Source of the DNA: CAZLNV01 sp964561095
GTDB lineage: Bacteria; Bacillota_I; Bacilli_A; RF39; UBA660
Length of the DNA: 27,512 bases
Assembly (NCBI GenBank): GCA_964561095.1
Contig: CAZLNV010000011.1
Span: 1-27,512 of the forward strand
Direction of reading: 5' to 3'
The position numbers and the translations under genes are program-made. Positions within the stretch are counted from its first letter, which is position 1, and each line of letters starts with the position of its first letter. Below the pieces are notes generated by a model. That model was not told the origin of the DNA. It ran no database searches and worked only from the letters and a program-made list of their open reading frames with translations. Positions 1 to 6,776 of the stretch are shown one piece after another.

Positions 1-77
1 AAATCATTTTTTTGATTTCTTTTCTTGTTGAATAATTTTTATAAAAATGATAATATTTTTATAGAAAAGAGTAAAAA

Positions 78-437
78 ATGAAAGAGAAGTTATTGAAAGA
101 GATATTGCTTATAGGTTTCATTATAGGGGCACTAATTATTTTTAATATTGTACCGTTTATATCAATAAATAAAGTATATGAATCTTATAATATTTTAGAG
201 TTTTTGAGTTTGGTAATAATTAATCCAATATATTTAGTGCTATGTGGTTTTATTTATGGGAAGCAATACTATTTTTCATGGTTTCTTCCTATGATATTGT
301 CACTTTGCTTTGTACCAACTATGCTTCTATTCTTTGATGCATCCTATGTGTTTTATATTTTCTTATATATAATATTTATTATATCAAGTGAATTACTTGG
401 GACCTCATTAGAGAGAATTAAACAATCTCATATGTGA
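78..437 (+). CDS. Small hypothetical membrane protein (119 aa)
   Basis: I do not recognise a family. The protein is almost entirely hydrophobic, with about four likely membrane segments (roughly residues 8-28, 40-62, 66-86 and 88-108) and a short basic tail ending near ERIKQSHM, so it should be an integral membrane protein. Upstream there is a plausible -10 (GATAAT near 50) but only a weak purine-rich ribosome site. Its last 20 bases overlap the 3' end of the convergent PLP-enzyme gene, so the two transcripts would be complementary at their ends. No catalytic motif is visible and I assign no function. Confidence 0.6.
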   Translation: MKEKLLKEILLIGFIIGALIIFNIVPFISINKVYESYNILEFLSLVIINPIYLVLCGFIYGKQYYFSWFLPMILSLCFVPTMLLFFDASYVFYIFLYIIFIISSELLGTSLERIKQSHM

Positions 438-1338
438 TCAAAGTTATATTATCTGAAGTAATGTTATATTTACTTCTTTTTTTATTTGTTAGTATTGATA
501 AATATTTTTTATTATCATCAGGAAATAATGTAACAGTATATTTTTTATCATTGTTTAGTACTGAAGCTAAAAAATTTGCTGATGAAGAAATTCCTATTCC
601 TAATCCCAATTCTTGTGAAAATTTAACAGCCATATTAATCGCGTCTTCATCAAAAATGTATTCGTTATAATCTACTATATTTTCATCTAATATACTAGGA
701 ATAAAACCATCAGAAATTCCATCAATTTTGTGAGTTTTATTGTTACTCTTTGGTATTACACTGATAATTTTAGTATTAAATAGTTTTTTAAATATTTTAC
801 CGCATCCAGAAATAGTTCCCCCAGTTCCAATACCGGTTACAAAAGTATCTACTTTATTTAATTTTTTTAATATTTCTTTAGCTGTATATTTTTGATGAGC
901 TAAAATATTGTTATAATTTCCGAATTGATCAGGATAGAAAGCATTTATTTCTTTCGCAAACTTATTTGCTTCTTCTAAGCATCTAATAAATCCACCTTGC
1001 TTTTTTGTATAAGTTTTTACTATAGCTCCATAAAGCTCTAATAATTTTTTTCTTTCGTTTGAAACCCAATTAGGCATAAAGATATAAACCGGAGATTTAA
1101 AAAAAGCGCCTAAAGCGGCCAAAGAAATAGCTGTATTCCCTGAGCTTACTTCGACTATAGGCATGCCTTCTTTAAATTCACCACATTCTATAGCTTTTTT
1201 TAACATATAGTAAGCCACTTTATCCTTAACACTACCTGTTAAGGTAAAATATTCTAGCTTTGCATAAACATTTTTAATTTCCCCATTATATTCATATATT
1301 ATATTAATAAGTGGAGTATTTTTAAATAATCTTTCCAT
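418..1338 (-). CDS. Cysteine synthase family PLP-dependent enzyme
   Basis: This 306-residue protein is a fold-type II PLP enzyme of the cysteine synthase/cystathionine beta-synthase group. The PLP lysine is probably K38 in TGSVKDK, the substrate loop SSGNT lies at 65-69, and the phosphate-binding loop GTGGT at 171-175. GISSSAN near the C-terminus matches the usual cofactor-ring serine region. Family members make cysteine from O-acetylserine (or a related activated serine) and sulfide in the cytoplasm. It stands alone with no sulfur-assimilation neighbours, so the true substrate is open: CysK, a diaminopropionate-synthase type or another beta-replacement enzyme are all possible. The start codon follows GGTGAT at a short spacing. 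The gene is convergent with the upstream membrane protein. Confidence 0.85.
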   Translation of the reverse strand: MERLFKNTPLINIIYEYNGEIKNVYAKLEYFTLTGSVKDKVAYYMLKKAIECGEFKEGMPIVEVSSGNTAISLAALGAFFKSPVYIFMPNWVSNERKKLLELYGAIVKTYTKKQGGFIRCLEEANKFAKEINAFYPDQFGNYNNILAHQKYTAKEILKKLNKVDTFVTGIGTGGTISGCGKIFKKLFNTKIISVIPKSNNKTHKIDGISDGFIPSILDENIVDYNEYIFDEDAINMAVKFSQELGLGIGISSSANFLASVLNNDKKYTVTLFPDDNKKYLSILTNKKRSKYNITSDNITLITYEIV

Positions 1339-1439
1339 TATATCACCATAATATTATATGTTTGTATAATAAATGTGTAAAATTATTTTATGGGCATAAA
1401 AATATACAGAAGTATGATAAAATTGTAATGGATGTGCAT

Positions 1440-2084
1440 ATGATAAAAAAAGTATTAAATATTTTGAAAAAAAATTTTATTATAATAATGTGTATAGTTA
1501 TATTTATTTTATTTTGTGTTTTTATAAAAGATAATTATATGAATATCGTTAATAAAATTGATGCAAATATATCTACTTTTTTCACTACTAAAATGGTTAA
1601 TAGTAAAAGTACAGAATTTATGAAAAACATTACTAATATGGGAGACTATTTATTTATTGGACTAATATTTATATTATGTATAATAGTTTTTAAGAATAAA
1701 ATAGTTTCAATTATGCTTAGTTTAGATTTATTTATAATAGGTTTTATGTCTTTAGCATTAAAATTATTTTTTTCCAGAACCAGACCAGCAAATCCCTTAA
1801 TTACTTTACCAAATAGTTATAGTTTTCCAAGCGGGCACACAATGTTCACTGTAGGATTCTATGGCTTAATTATATATTTTATTTGGAGAACTAATATTAA
1901 GAAAATTTTTAAATATATTTTGACTTTTATTATAAGTATGATAATAATATATGTATGTATTTCAAGAATATATCTAGGCGTTCATTATTTTAGCGATGTT
2001 ATGGCTGGGTTCATATATGGAATACTTATTTTGGTATTAATTATAAACACATATTTAAATTTTGATTGGAGGTGGAAAAAATGA
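1440..2084 (+). CDS. PAP2-family membrane phosphatase
   Basis: A roughly 214-residue integral membrane phosphatase of the PAP2 (type 2 phosphatidic acid phosphatase) superfamily. The three signature motifs are present in order: KLFFSRTRP, PSGHT, and SRIYLGVHYFSD with the conserved catalytic His. Around six transmembrane helices are visible. Family members remove phosphate from lipid (pyro)phosphates such as undecaprenyl pyrophosphate, phosphatidic acid or PGP, with the active site at the outer face. I chose ATG 1440 because GGATG sits 5 bases ahead and the protein then starts MIKKV followed by a TM helix; a TTG at 1362 or ATG at 1428 are alternatives. Its stop overlaps the next start as ATGA, implying translational coupling with the patatin and DUF368 genes. 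Confidence 0.9.
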   Translation: MIKKVLNILKKNFIIIMCIVIFILFCVFIKDNYMNIVNKIDANISTFFTTKMVNSKSTEFMKNITNMGDYLFIGLIFILCIIVFKNKIVSIMLSLDLFIIGFMSLALKLFFSRTRPANPLITLPNSYSFPSGHTMFTVGFYGLIIYFIWRTNIKKIFKYILTFIISMIIIYVCISRIYLGVHYFSDVMAGFIYGILILVLIINTYLNFDWRWKK

Positions 2085-3124
2085 ACGGATTAGTTTTAGA
2101 AGGTGGAGGAGCTAGAGGAAGTTATCACGTAGGCGCGATTAAGGCCTTGAGAAAAAAACATATAAAGATAGATTATGTAGTGGGAACTTCAATTGGTTCA
2201 ATTAATGGAGCTTTTGTAGCTAGTAAAGATTATAAGAAATTAGAAGCTTTATGGAAAAGTGCAAGTTCAAAAGAATTATTTGGTGTAGATCAAGAATTAA
2301 TAAACGCTATCAAAAACAAAAAAATAACAAAAAATGTAATTAAGGATGGCATTCAAACAATATATCAAATAATTAAAAATTCAGGTATAGATGTAGGAAT
2401 ACTAAAAAGTATTTTGATAAAAAATATTGATGAAGACAAATTAAGAAAAAGTAATATAGATTTTGGGCTAGTAACTTATAATATGTCTAAAAGGAAACAA
2501 GTTCAAGTATTTAAGGATGATATTCCTAAAGGTAAATTAATTGAATACTTAATAGCAAGTTCTTATTTGCCTATTTTTAAGATGCAAAGAATAATTGATG
2601 AGAGTTTTTATGTTGACGGTGGAATATTTGATGGGTGCCCAATCGATATGCTTGTTGATAAAAATTTAGATAACATTTATGTAGTAAGGGCTCACTTATA
2701 CAAACTTCCAAAATACAAAACAAATTCAAATATTACAATAATAAAGCCATATAAAAAATTGGGTTCTATCATAACATTTGGTAAAGATATCACAGATTAT
2801 AATATTTTACTTGGATATTATGATACTTTAAAAGAGCTAGATAAATTAGATGGAAATAAATATTATTTTAAGCATAAAAATGATGTATATTACCAAGAAA
2901 TATTAAAAAATGAAAAAATAATAAAATTATATAATAAGAGTGTTCTATTAAGCAATAAGAAAAAAATAATAAGTATATTGGAAGATATGTGTGATTATTT
3001 TAAAATAAAAAGGTTTAAAATACATAATGTTGCGGTATTGGTAATAAAATTAAAAATAATAAATATATTTCGTAAAAAGAACGTTTATAGCAAATTTATA
3101 AAAGAACTGAAGGTGAAATTTTAA
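2081..3124 (+). CDS. Patatin-like phospholipase
   Basis: A 347-residue patatin/RssA-type serine acylhydrolase. The oxyanion-hole loop EGGGARG lies at residues 7-13, the nucleophile is S37 in GTSIGS, and the catalytic Asp is in YVDGGIFDG, giving the Ser-Asp dyad of the family. Members cleave acyl esters of phospholipids or other lipids at the membrane surface. The start is fixed by a strong GGAGGTGG site at 2068-2075, inside the end of the PAP2 gene, and by the ATGA overlap. The stop overlaps the DUF368 start as TAATG. The roughly 100 C-terminal residues beyond the catalytic core are lysine-rich and could form a membrane- or partner-binding extension. Substrate unknown. Confidence 0.9.
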   Translation: MNGLVLEGGGARGSYHVGAIKALRKKHIKIDYVVGTSIGSINGAFVASKDYKKLEALWKSASSKELFGVDQELINAIKNKKITKNVIKDGIQTIYQIIKNSGIDVGILKSILIKNIDEDKLRKSNIDFGLVTYNMSKRKQVQVFKDDIPKGKLIEYLIASSYLPIFKMQRIIDESFYVDGGIFDGCPIDMLVDKNLDNIYVVRAHLYKLPKYKTNSNITIIKPYKKLGSIITFGKDITDYNILLGYYDTLKELDKLDGNKYYFKHKNDVYYQEILKNEKIIKLYNKSVLLSNKKKIISILEDMCDYFKIKRFKIHNVAVLVIKLKIINIFRKKNVYSKFIKELKVKF

Positions 3125-3966
3125 TGAAAGAAAAAATAAAACTATTTTTTAAAGGCATGCTTATAGGAACAGCAATGATAATACCCGGTGTTTCAGGTGG
3201 AACTTTGGCTATATCACTAGGCATATATGAAAAAATGATATATACTGTTTCACATTTTTTTAAAGATTTTAAAAACAATGTAATATTTTGTATAAATTTA
3301 GGATTAGGAATATTGGCTGCTTTTATACTTTGCAGTTTAGTATTAGATTATACATTTGAGCATGCTCCAATACCAACTATATTATTCTTTATTGGTCTTA
3401 TAGTAGGAAGTATTCCAATGTTACTTAAAAAAGTTAATGTTAAGAAAACAATAAATTTTTCAAATATAATATATTTCTTAATGGGCATAGCCATTGTTTT
3501 AGGCGTTACATTTTTAAAGAGTGGAGAAGAAGTGACATTTGGAAGTTTTACGTTCTTACAAAGCATTAAATTGCTTGCTGTTGGTTTTATAGCTGCAGCA
3601 ACATTAGTAATACCAGGAATTAGTGGCTCATTTATGCTTATTGTAATTGGATATTACGAACCATTATTAAAAGTTGTTACAGAAACAATTAAATTTAATA
3701 ATATAGCAAATAATTTACTTGTACTAATACCTTTTGGAATAGGAATAATAATAGGTGTCATAGTTATAGTAAAAATAATTGAGCATCTATTAAAAAAACA
3801 TGAAGAAAAAACATATTACGCAATTATAGGATTTTTAGTAGCATCTATTATTGGAGTATTCTCATCTTTATTTACGTATACAACCAATACAATTCAAATA
3901 ATAATAGGCATTTTATTATTTATAGTAGGCTCTTATTTATCACTAAAAGTATTAAAAAACGATTGA
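3124..3966 (+). CDS. DUF368 membrane protein, likely polyprenyl-phosphate translocase
   Basis: A 280-residue multi-pass membrane protein with the internally repeated DUF368 hallmark: first copy MIIPGVSGGTLA near residues 19-30, second copy LVIPGISGSF near 161-170. From published work, DUF368 proteins (called PopT) act, like some DedA proteins, as translocases that return undecaprenyl phosphate to the inner leaflet for cell-wall polymer synthesis. I infer the same role here. The start overlaps the patatin stop by one base (TAATG), and the upstream GGTGAAA serves as ribosome site. It is the last gene of the PAP2-patatin-DUF368 operon. I see no clear intrinsic terminator before the tRNA. Confidence 0.88.
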   Translation: MKEKIKLFFKGMLIGTAMIIPGVSGGTLAISLGIYEKMIYTVSHFFKDFKNNVIFCINLGLGILAAFILCSLVLDYTFEHAPIPTILFFIGLIVGSIPMLLKKVNVKKTINFSNIIYFLMGIAIVLGVTFLKSGEEVTFGSFTFLQSIKLLAVGFIAAATLVIPGISGSFMLIVIGYYEPLLKVVTETIKFNNIANNLLVLIPFGIGIIIGVIVIVKIIEHLLKKHEEKTYYAIIGFLVASIIGVFSSLFTYTTNTIQIIIGILLFIVGSYLSLKVLKND

Positions 3967-4000
3967 TTTTTTTAAATAAATATAATATTATATATTTATT

Positions 4001-4075
4001 GCAGGTATAGTATAATGGTTATTATGCGGCCTTGCCAAGGCTGAGATGCGGGTCCGATTCCCACTACTTGCTCCA
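4001..4075 (+). tRNA. tRNA-Gly (anticodon GCC)
   Basis: A cloverleaf can be drawn: acceptor 4001-4007 with 4065-4071, anticodon stem 4027-4031 with 4039-4043, loop TTGCCAA with anticodon GCC at 4034-4036, and an encoded CCA at 4073-4075. The D-arm keeps GG. Oddities: the T-stem has a C4049-A4063 mismatch, the T-loop reads TCCGATT with C where psi55 is expected, and the acceptor has a G-T wobble at 4004/4068. Both irregular pairs would be Watson-Crick if 4063 were G and 4068 were C. A TATAAT at 3981-3986 could be its -10. Confidence 0.9.
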
Positions 4076-4104
4076 TAAGGAAATCTGCTCGAACTTTTCG
4101 AGTT

Positions 4105-4119
4105 TTAATACAACTAATT
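4105..4119. repeat. Left copy of 15-bp inverted repeat near element end
   Basis: TTAATACAACTAATT here is exactly the reverse complement of 10939-10953. The pair lies close to both proposed ends of the mobile element. The left copy overlaps the tRNA terminator, so part of its sequence also has a termination role. Confidence 0.5.
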
Positions 4120-4140
4120 CAGAAATGGATTAGTTTTTTT
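4112..4140 (+). terminator. Intrinsic terminator after tRNA-Gly
   Basis: The arms AACTAAT (4112-4118) and ATTAGTT (4129-4135) enclose a 10-base loop and are followed by a run of T. A small hairpin, CTCGAA/TTCGAG, precedes it at 4088-4103. The remainder of 4141-4209 has no gene; a weak dyad at 4183-4204 could fold over the next ribosome site. Confidence 0.75.
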
Positions 4141-4209
4141 GTGTATTGAATTCCACGTTTAGCTTGGAAGTCATACAAAGACTATCCTATCAAAGAAAGG
4201 ATGGTTTCT

Positions 4210-4482
4210 ATGGTAAATATTATTAAGCAAGAAATAGTTATTGAAGAATCATTAAAGAAAAAATTAGAACTAATATGTGAATTTTCAAATACTAACATGC
4301 AAATTATAAATGGTAGTATAAGAAAAATCGATAGAACTAACTTAACCTATGTTGAACCTCATAGAATAATAATTAATGATATAACTTTTCTTGCTTTTAA
4401 TTATTCTAATGAGATATTTATTGAAAACTTGTGCAATAAAATAAAGTTATCTGATTTAGAAGATTACTTAAAACAAAACTAA
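4210..4482 (+). CDS. Hypothetical protein at left end of element (90 aa)
   Basis: I do not recognise this protein. It is mixed alpha/beta by composition, with no signal peptide or membrane segment. A central stretch (HRIIINDITFLAF) looks like beta strands, and the C-terminus (CNKIKLSDLEDYLKQN) looks helical. I prefer ATG 4210 because AAAGGATGG gives a usable ribosome site; ATG 4201 leaves the AAAGG directly abutting. The gene lies between the tRNA and the recombinase leader, is separately terminated or overlapped by the 4493-4510 dyad, and belongs to the mobile element by position. A regulatory or excision-accessory role is possible but nothing in the sequence shows it. Confidence 0.6.
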   Translation: MVNIIKQEIVIEESLKKKLELICEFSNTNMQIINGSIRKIDRTNLTYVEPHRIIINDITFLAFNYSNEIFIENLCNKIKLSDLEDYLKQN

Positions 4483-4492
4483 ATACTATTTT

Positions 4493-4510
4493 ATTCCCTA
4501 CTCGGGGAAT
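4493..4510. repeat. Short dyad abutting recombinase promoter
   Basis: ATTCCC (4493-4498) and GGGAAT (4505-4510) form a dyad whose last base is the first base of the TTGACA -35 box. With no T-run it is a poor terminator and could instead be an operator for the leader promoter. Confidence 0.4.
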
Positions 4511-4537
4511 TGACATTTTATAAAAAAGTGATATTAT
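4510..4537 (+). promoter_or_regulatory. Promoter of recombinase leader transcript
   Basis: TTGACA at 4510-4515, a 16-base spacer, and an extended -10 TGATATTAT (TATTAT at 4532-4537). Transcription should begin near 4544, giving about a 40-base leader before the 25-codon ORF. Confidence 0.75.
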
Positions 4538-4584
4538 ATAAAACCAATAAAGGATGTATCATCTCTAGAAATGGAGGAACATTT

Positions 4585-4662
4585 ATGATAAAATATATAC
4601 ATAAGAAAGAAAATTTATATAATAACTTTTTTGAGGAGTCAGTAGTATTTAGACTTTATTAA
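4585..4662 (+). CDS. 25-residue leader peptide upstream of serine recombinase
   Basis: A short ORF (starts MIKYIHKKENLY, ends VVFRLY) with a strong ribosome site GGAGGA at 4573-4578 and good spacing. It follows the leader promoter by about 40 bases. Its last third and its stop codon lie inside the left arm and loop of a 19-bp terminator stem, so a ribosome on the ORF would block that stem. That geometry is typical of translation-coupled attenuation, as in leader peptides of several resistance genes. The peptide is rich in Lys, Tyr, Asn and Phe but has no single repeated regulatory codon. The regulated gene would be the recombinase starting at 4748. Confidence 0.65.
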   Translation: MIKYIHKKENLYNNFFEESVVFRLY

Positions 4663-4685
4663 ATACTATTGTCTCCTCTTTTTTT
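4633..4685 (+). terminator. Attenuator terminator before serine recombinase
   Basis: The left arm 4633-4651 pairs with 4660-4678 over 19 positions with one mismatch and one G-T pair; the loop is 8 bases and a T-run follows at 4679-4685. The left arm is the end of the leader ORF. The CTCCTC in the right arm is also complementary to the leader ribosome site GGAGGA, allowing an alternative fold. Confidence 0.8.
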
Positions 4686-4747
4686 GAAAATACCCCCTAA
4701 TTTTTAGTTTTAAAGTGCCAAACAATTGAAAAGGAGTTGATGATTTA

Positions 4748-6586
4748 ATGAATGAAGAAAAGAAATTATGTGGAATTTATATGAGAGTATCTACAGAAGA
4801 TCAAGCGCGTGAAGGATTTAGTTTACCAGAACAAAAAGAACGATTAGAAGCGTATTGTAAGTTTAATAACTATAAAATAGTAGAATATTATACTGATGCT
4901 GGAATAAGTGCTAAAACAGGCAATAAAAGACCTGAATACGATAGAATGCTTGAAGATGGTATACAAGGTAAAATAAATATGATTATTGCTTTAAAATTAG
5001 ATAGAATTACAAGAAGTACACGAGATTGGGAAACTTTAATGGATTATCTAGAAAAATATAATGTTAATATTGCTTTTGTTAATGATGATATAAATACTAC
5101 TACTGCTAATGGTAAAATGGTATCTCGTATTATGATGAGTGTATCTCAAAATGAAATTGAAAGAACAAGTGAAAGAACTATTATTGGTTTAGAGGGGGCA
5201 ATAAAAAAAGGACATATTCCAGCTCGTGCTCCTCTTGGTTATAAACATGTTGATAAAAAATTAGTTCCTGACCCACTTACAAAAGATATAGTTATTAGAA
5301 TATATAATTTATATTATGACGGACTAACTTATAATACTATTGCTAAAATGTTTAATGAAGAAAAAGTATGTGATAAAACAAATTGGAAAGATACAAGTAT
5401 TTTAAAAATAATATCTAATGTTGTTTATAAAGGAGATTATATTCAAGGAAAATCAACTAAAAATCCTAGATACTTTGAAAATGTTGTTGAACCTATCGTA
5501 TCAAAAGAATTATGGGAAAATTGTCAAGTTCAAAAGAAAAAGAATCAAAGAAATTATATGAGAAGTCAAACATATATCTTCTTACAAAAATTAAAATGTC
5601 CTAAATGTGGAAGAATACTTGCTGGTGGTGCTTCACATAAAATTAAATCTGATAAATGGTATTACTATTATAGATGTGAAAAATGTAGAGGTAATATTAG
5701 AGAACATGAAATAGAAAACTCTATTAAAGAAATGCTATCAGATATATTTGAATATGATTCAGTTGTTAATGAATTCTTTTTACCAGTATTACAAAATAAA
5801 ATACATAATCCAAAGGAAGATTACGAAAAAGAAATAACTAATTTAAATAATAAAAAAGTTAGAATTAGAAAAGCATATATTGATGAATTATTTACTGAAG
5901 AAGAATATAAAGAAGAAACTTCTATTATTGAAAACAAAATTAAAAATTTAGAAAAAAAATTATTAGAAAATGAACAAGTAAGTAATTTAAACTTAACAAT
6001 TGATGATATTTTAATTAAACGAGATATGGACTTTATCAATAAAGTTAAACTTCCAATTTTATATGATGCTTTCTCTGATAGTTGGAATGATTTAGATAGA
6101 GATGATAAAGCTGATATAGTTATGAGATACATAGATGAAATAGAACTTGAATTAGTTAATAATAAATATAGAGTCAAATTAGTTAATTTTAGAACTACAT
6201 TCTATAAGGAATTTAAAGGATTATTTGATAAAGGTTATATTGATTGGAAAAGAAAAATAACACACTCATTTAAAGGAATTGGTATTGATAGTAAAGTTCG
6301 TTATAGTGAATACTTACCTTTTAAAGAAGTGTATAGACATTTAATGAGATTAAATGAATGTTATGATGTTAGTTTTTATAAAGGAACTTTATATAAGAAA
6401 ACAGAAGAATTAAAAATGCTACCACTTCTTAAAGGAGATGTCGTTGTAAGAATATTCCCTACTGAAAAAGATGATGATAGTAAAGATATATTAGGTATGG
6501 GAATGTTCGTTACAAAAGACAATCCAAACGATATCAAGGTAAACATTCCAGAGATATTTGAATGTATACCTGATATCGAAAATTAA
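4748..6586 (+). CDS. Large serine recombinase (site-specific integrase)
   Basis: A 612-residue large serine recombinase that would cut and rejoin att sites to integrate and excise the element. The resolvase domain covers about residues 7-150, with nucleophile S15 in YMRVSTEDQ and the conserved LDRITRS segment. The recombinase domain follows (about 160-260), then a zinc ribbon with CPKCG and CEKCR (about 285-320) and a coiled coil (about 350-405). The final 150 or so residues form an extension beyond the usual core, with no motif I recognise. AAGGAG at 4731-4736 is the ribosome site. Expression is probably gated by the upstream leader/attenuator. TnpX of Tn4451 is the nearest functional analogue by gene context. 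Confidence 0.95.
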   Translation: MNEEKKLCGIYMRVSTEDQAREGFSLPEQKERLEAYCKFNNYKIVEYYTDAGISAKTGNKRPEYDRMLEDGIQGKINMIIALKLDRITRSTRDWETLMDYLEKYNVNIAFVNDDINTTTANGKMVSRIMMSVSQNEIERTSERTIIGLEGAIKKGHIPARAPLGYKHVDKKLVPDPLTKDIVIRIYNLYYDGLTYNTIAKMFNEEKVCDKTNWKDTSILKIISNVVYKGDYIQGKSTKNPRYFENVVEPIVSKELWENCQVQKKKNQRNYMRSQTYIFLQKLKCPKCGRILAGGASHKIKSDKWYYYYRCEKCRGNIREHEIENSIKEMLSDIFEYDSVVNEFFLPVLQNKIHNPKEDYEKEITNLNNKKVRIRKAYIDELFTEEEYKEETSIIENKIKNLEKKLLENEQVSNLNLTIDDILIKRDMDFINKVKLPILYDAFSDSWNDLDRDDKADIVMRYIDEIELELVNNKYRVKLVNFRTTFYKEFKGLFDKGYIDWKRKITHSFKGIGIDSKVRYSEYLPFKEVYRHLMRLNECYDVSFYKGTLYKKTEELKMLPLLKGDVVVRIFPTEKDDDSKDILGMGMFVTKDNPNDIKVNIPEIFECIPDIEN

Positions 6587-6594
6587 TTTAAAAA

Positions 6595-6752
6595 CGTGGC
6601 ACGTTTTGTTTACGATAGTAAATGAAAGTGGCGATAGTATTTAAATTAATACGGTTTCTAAGGTGGTTAACCTTAGCTTCCATATCTTGTTTATGACAAG
6701 ATATATAGGAAGTTATGAATAATGACAAAGCCACTTTCGTGTCATTTCAATA
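6595..6752. other. oriT-like hairpin cluster upstream of relaxase
   Basis: The non-coding gap between recombinase and relaxase is packed with dyads: GTATT/AATAC near 6638-6651, CTAAGGT/ACCTTAG at 6658-6676, a perfect 9-bp ATATCTTGT/ACAAGATAT at 6682-6704 extended by CTTCC/GGAAG, and AATGACA/TGTCATT at 6721-6746. The motif AAAGTGGC near 6625-6632 recurs inverted as GCCACTTT near 6730-6737. MobV relaxases nick at hairpins just upstream of their own gene, so this is the natural oriT. I cannot place the nick site. Confidence 0.55.
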
Positions 6753-6776
6753 TTCATTTTAAGGAGGTGTAAATAG

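Noticed and set aside
1362..1439. N-terminal 26 codons of the PAP2 gene from TTG 1362
   Set aside because: There is no ribosome site, a likely -10 (TATGAT 1413-1418) lies within it, and the family start fits ATG 1440.
5821..6177. Minus-strand ORF inside the serine recombinase gene
   Set aside because: It is a shadow of the coiled-coil coding region (leucine/serine-rich low-complexity translation), with no ribosome site.
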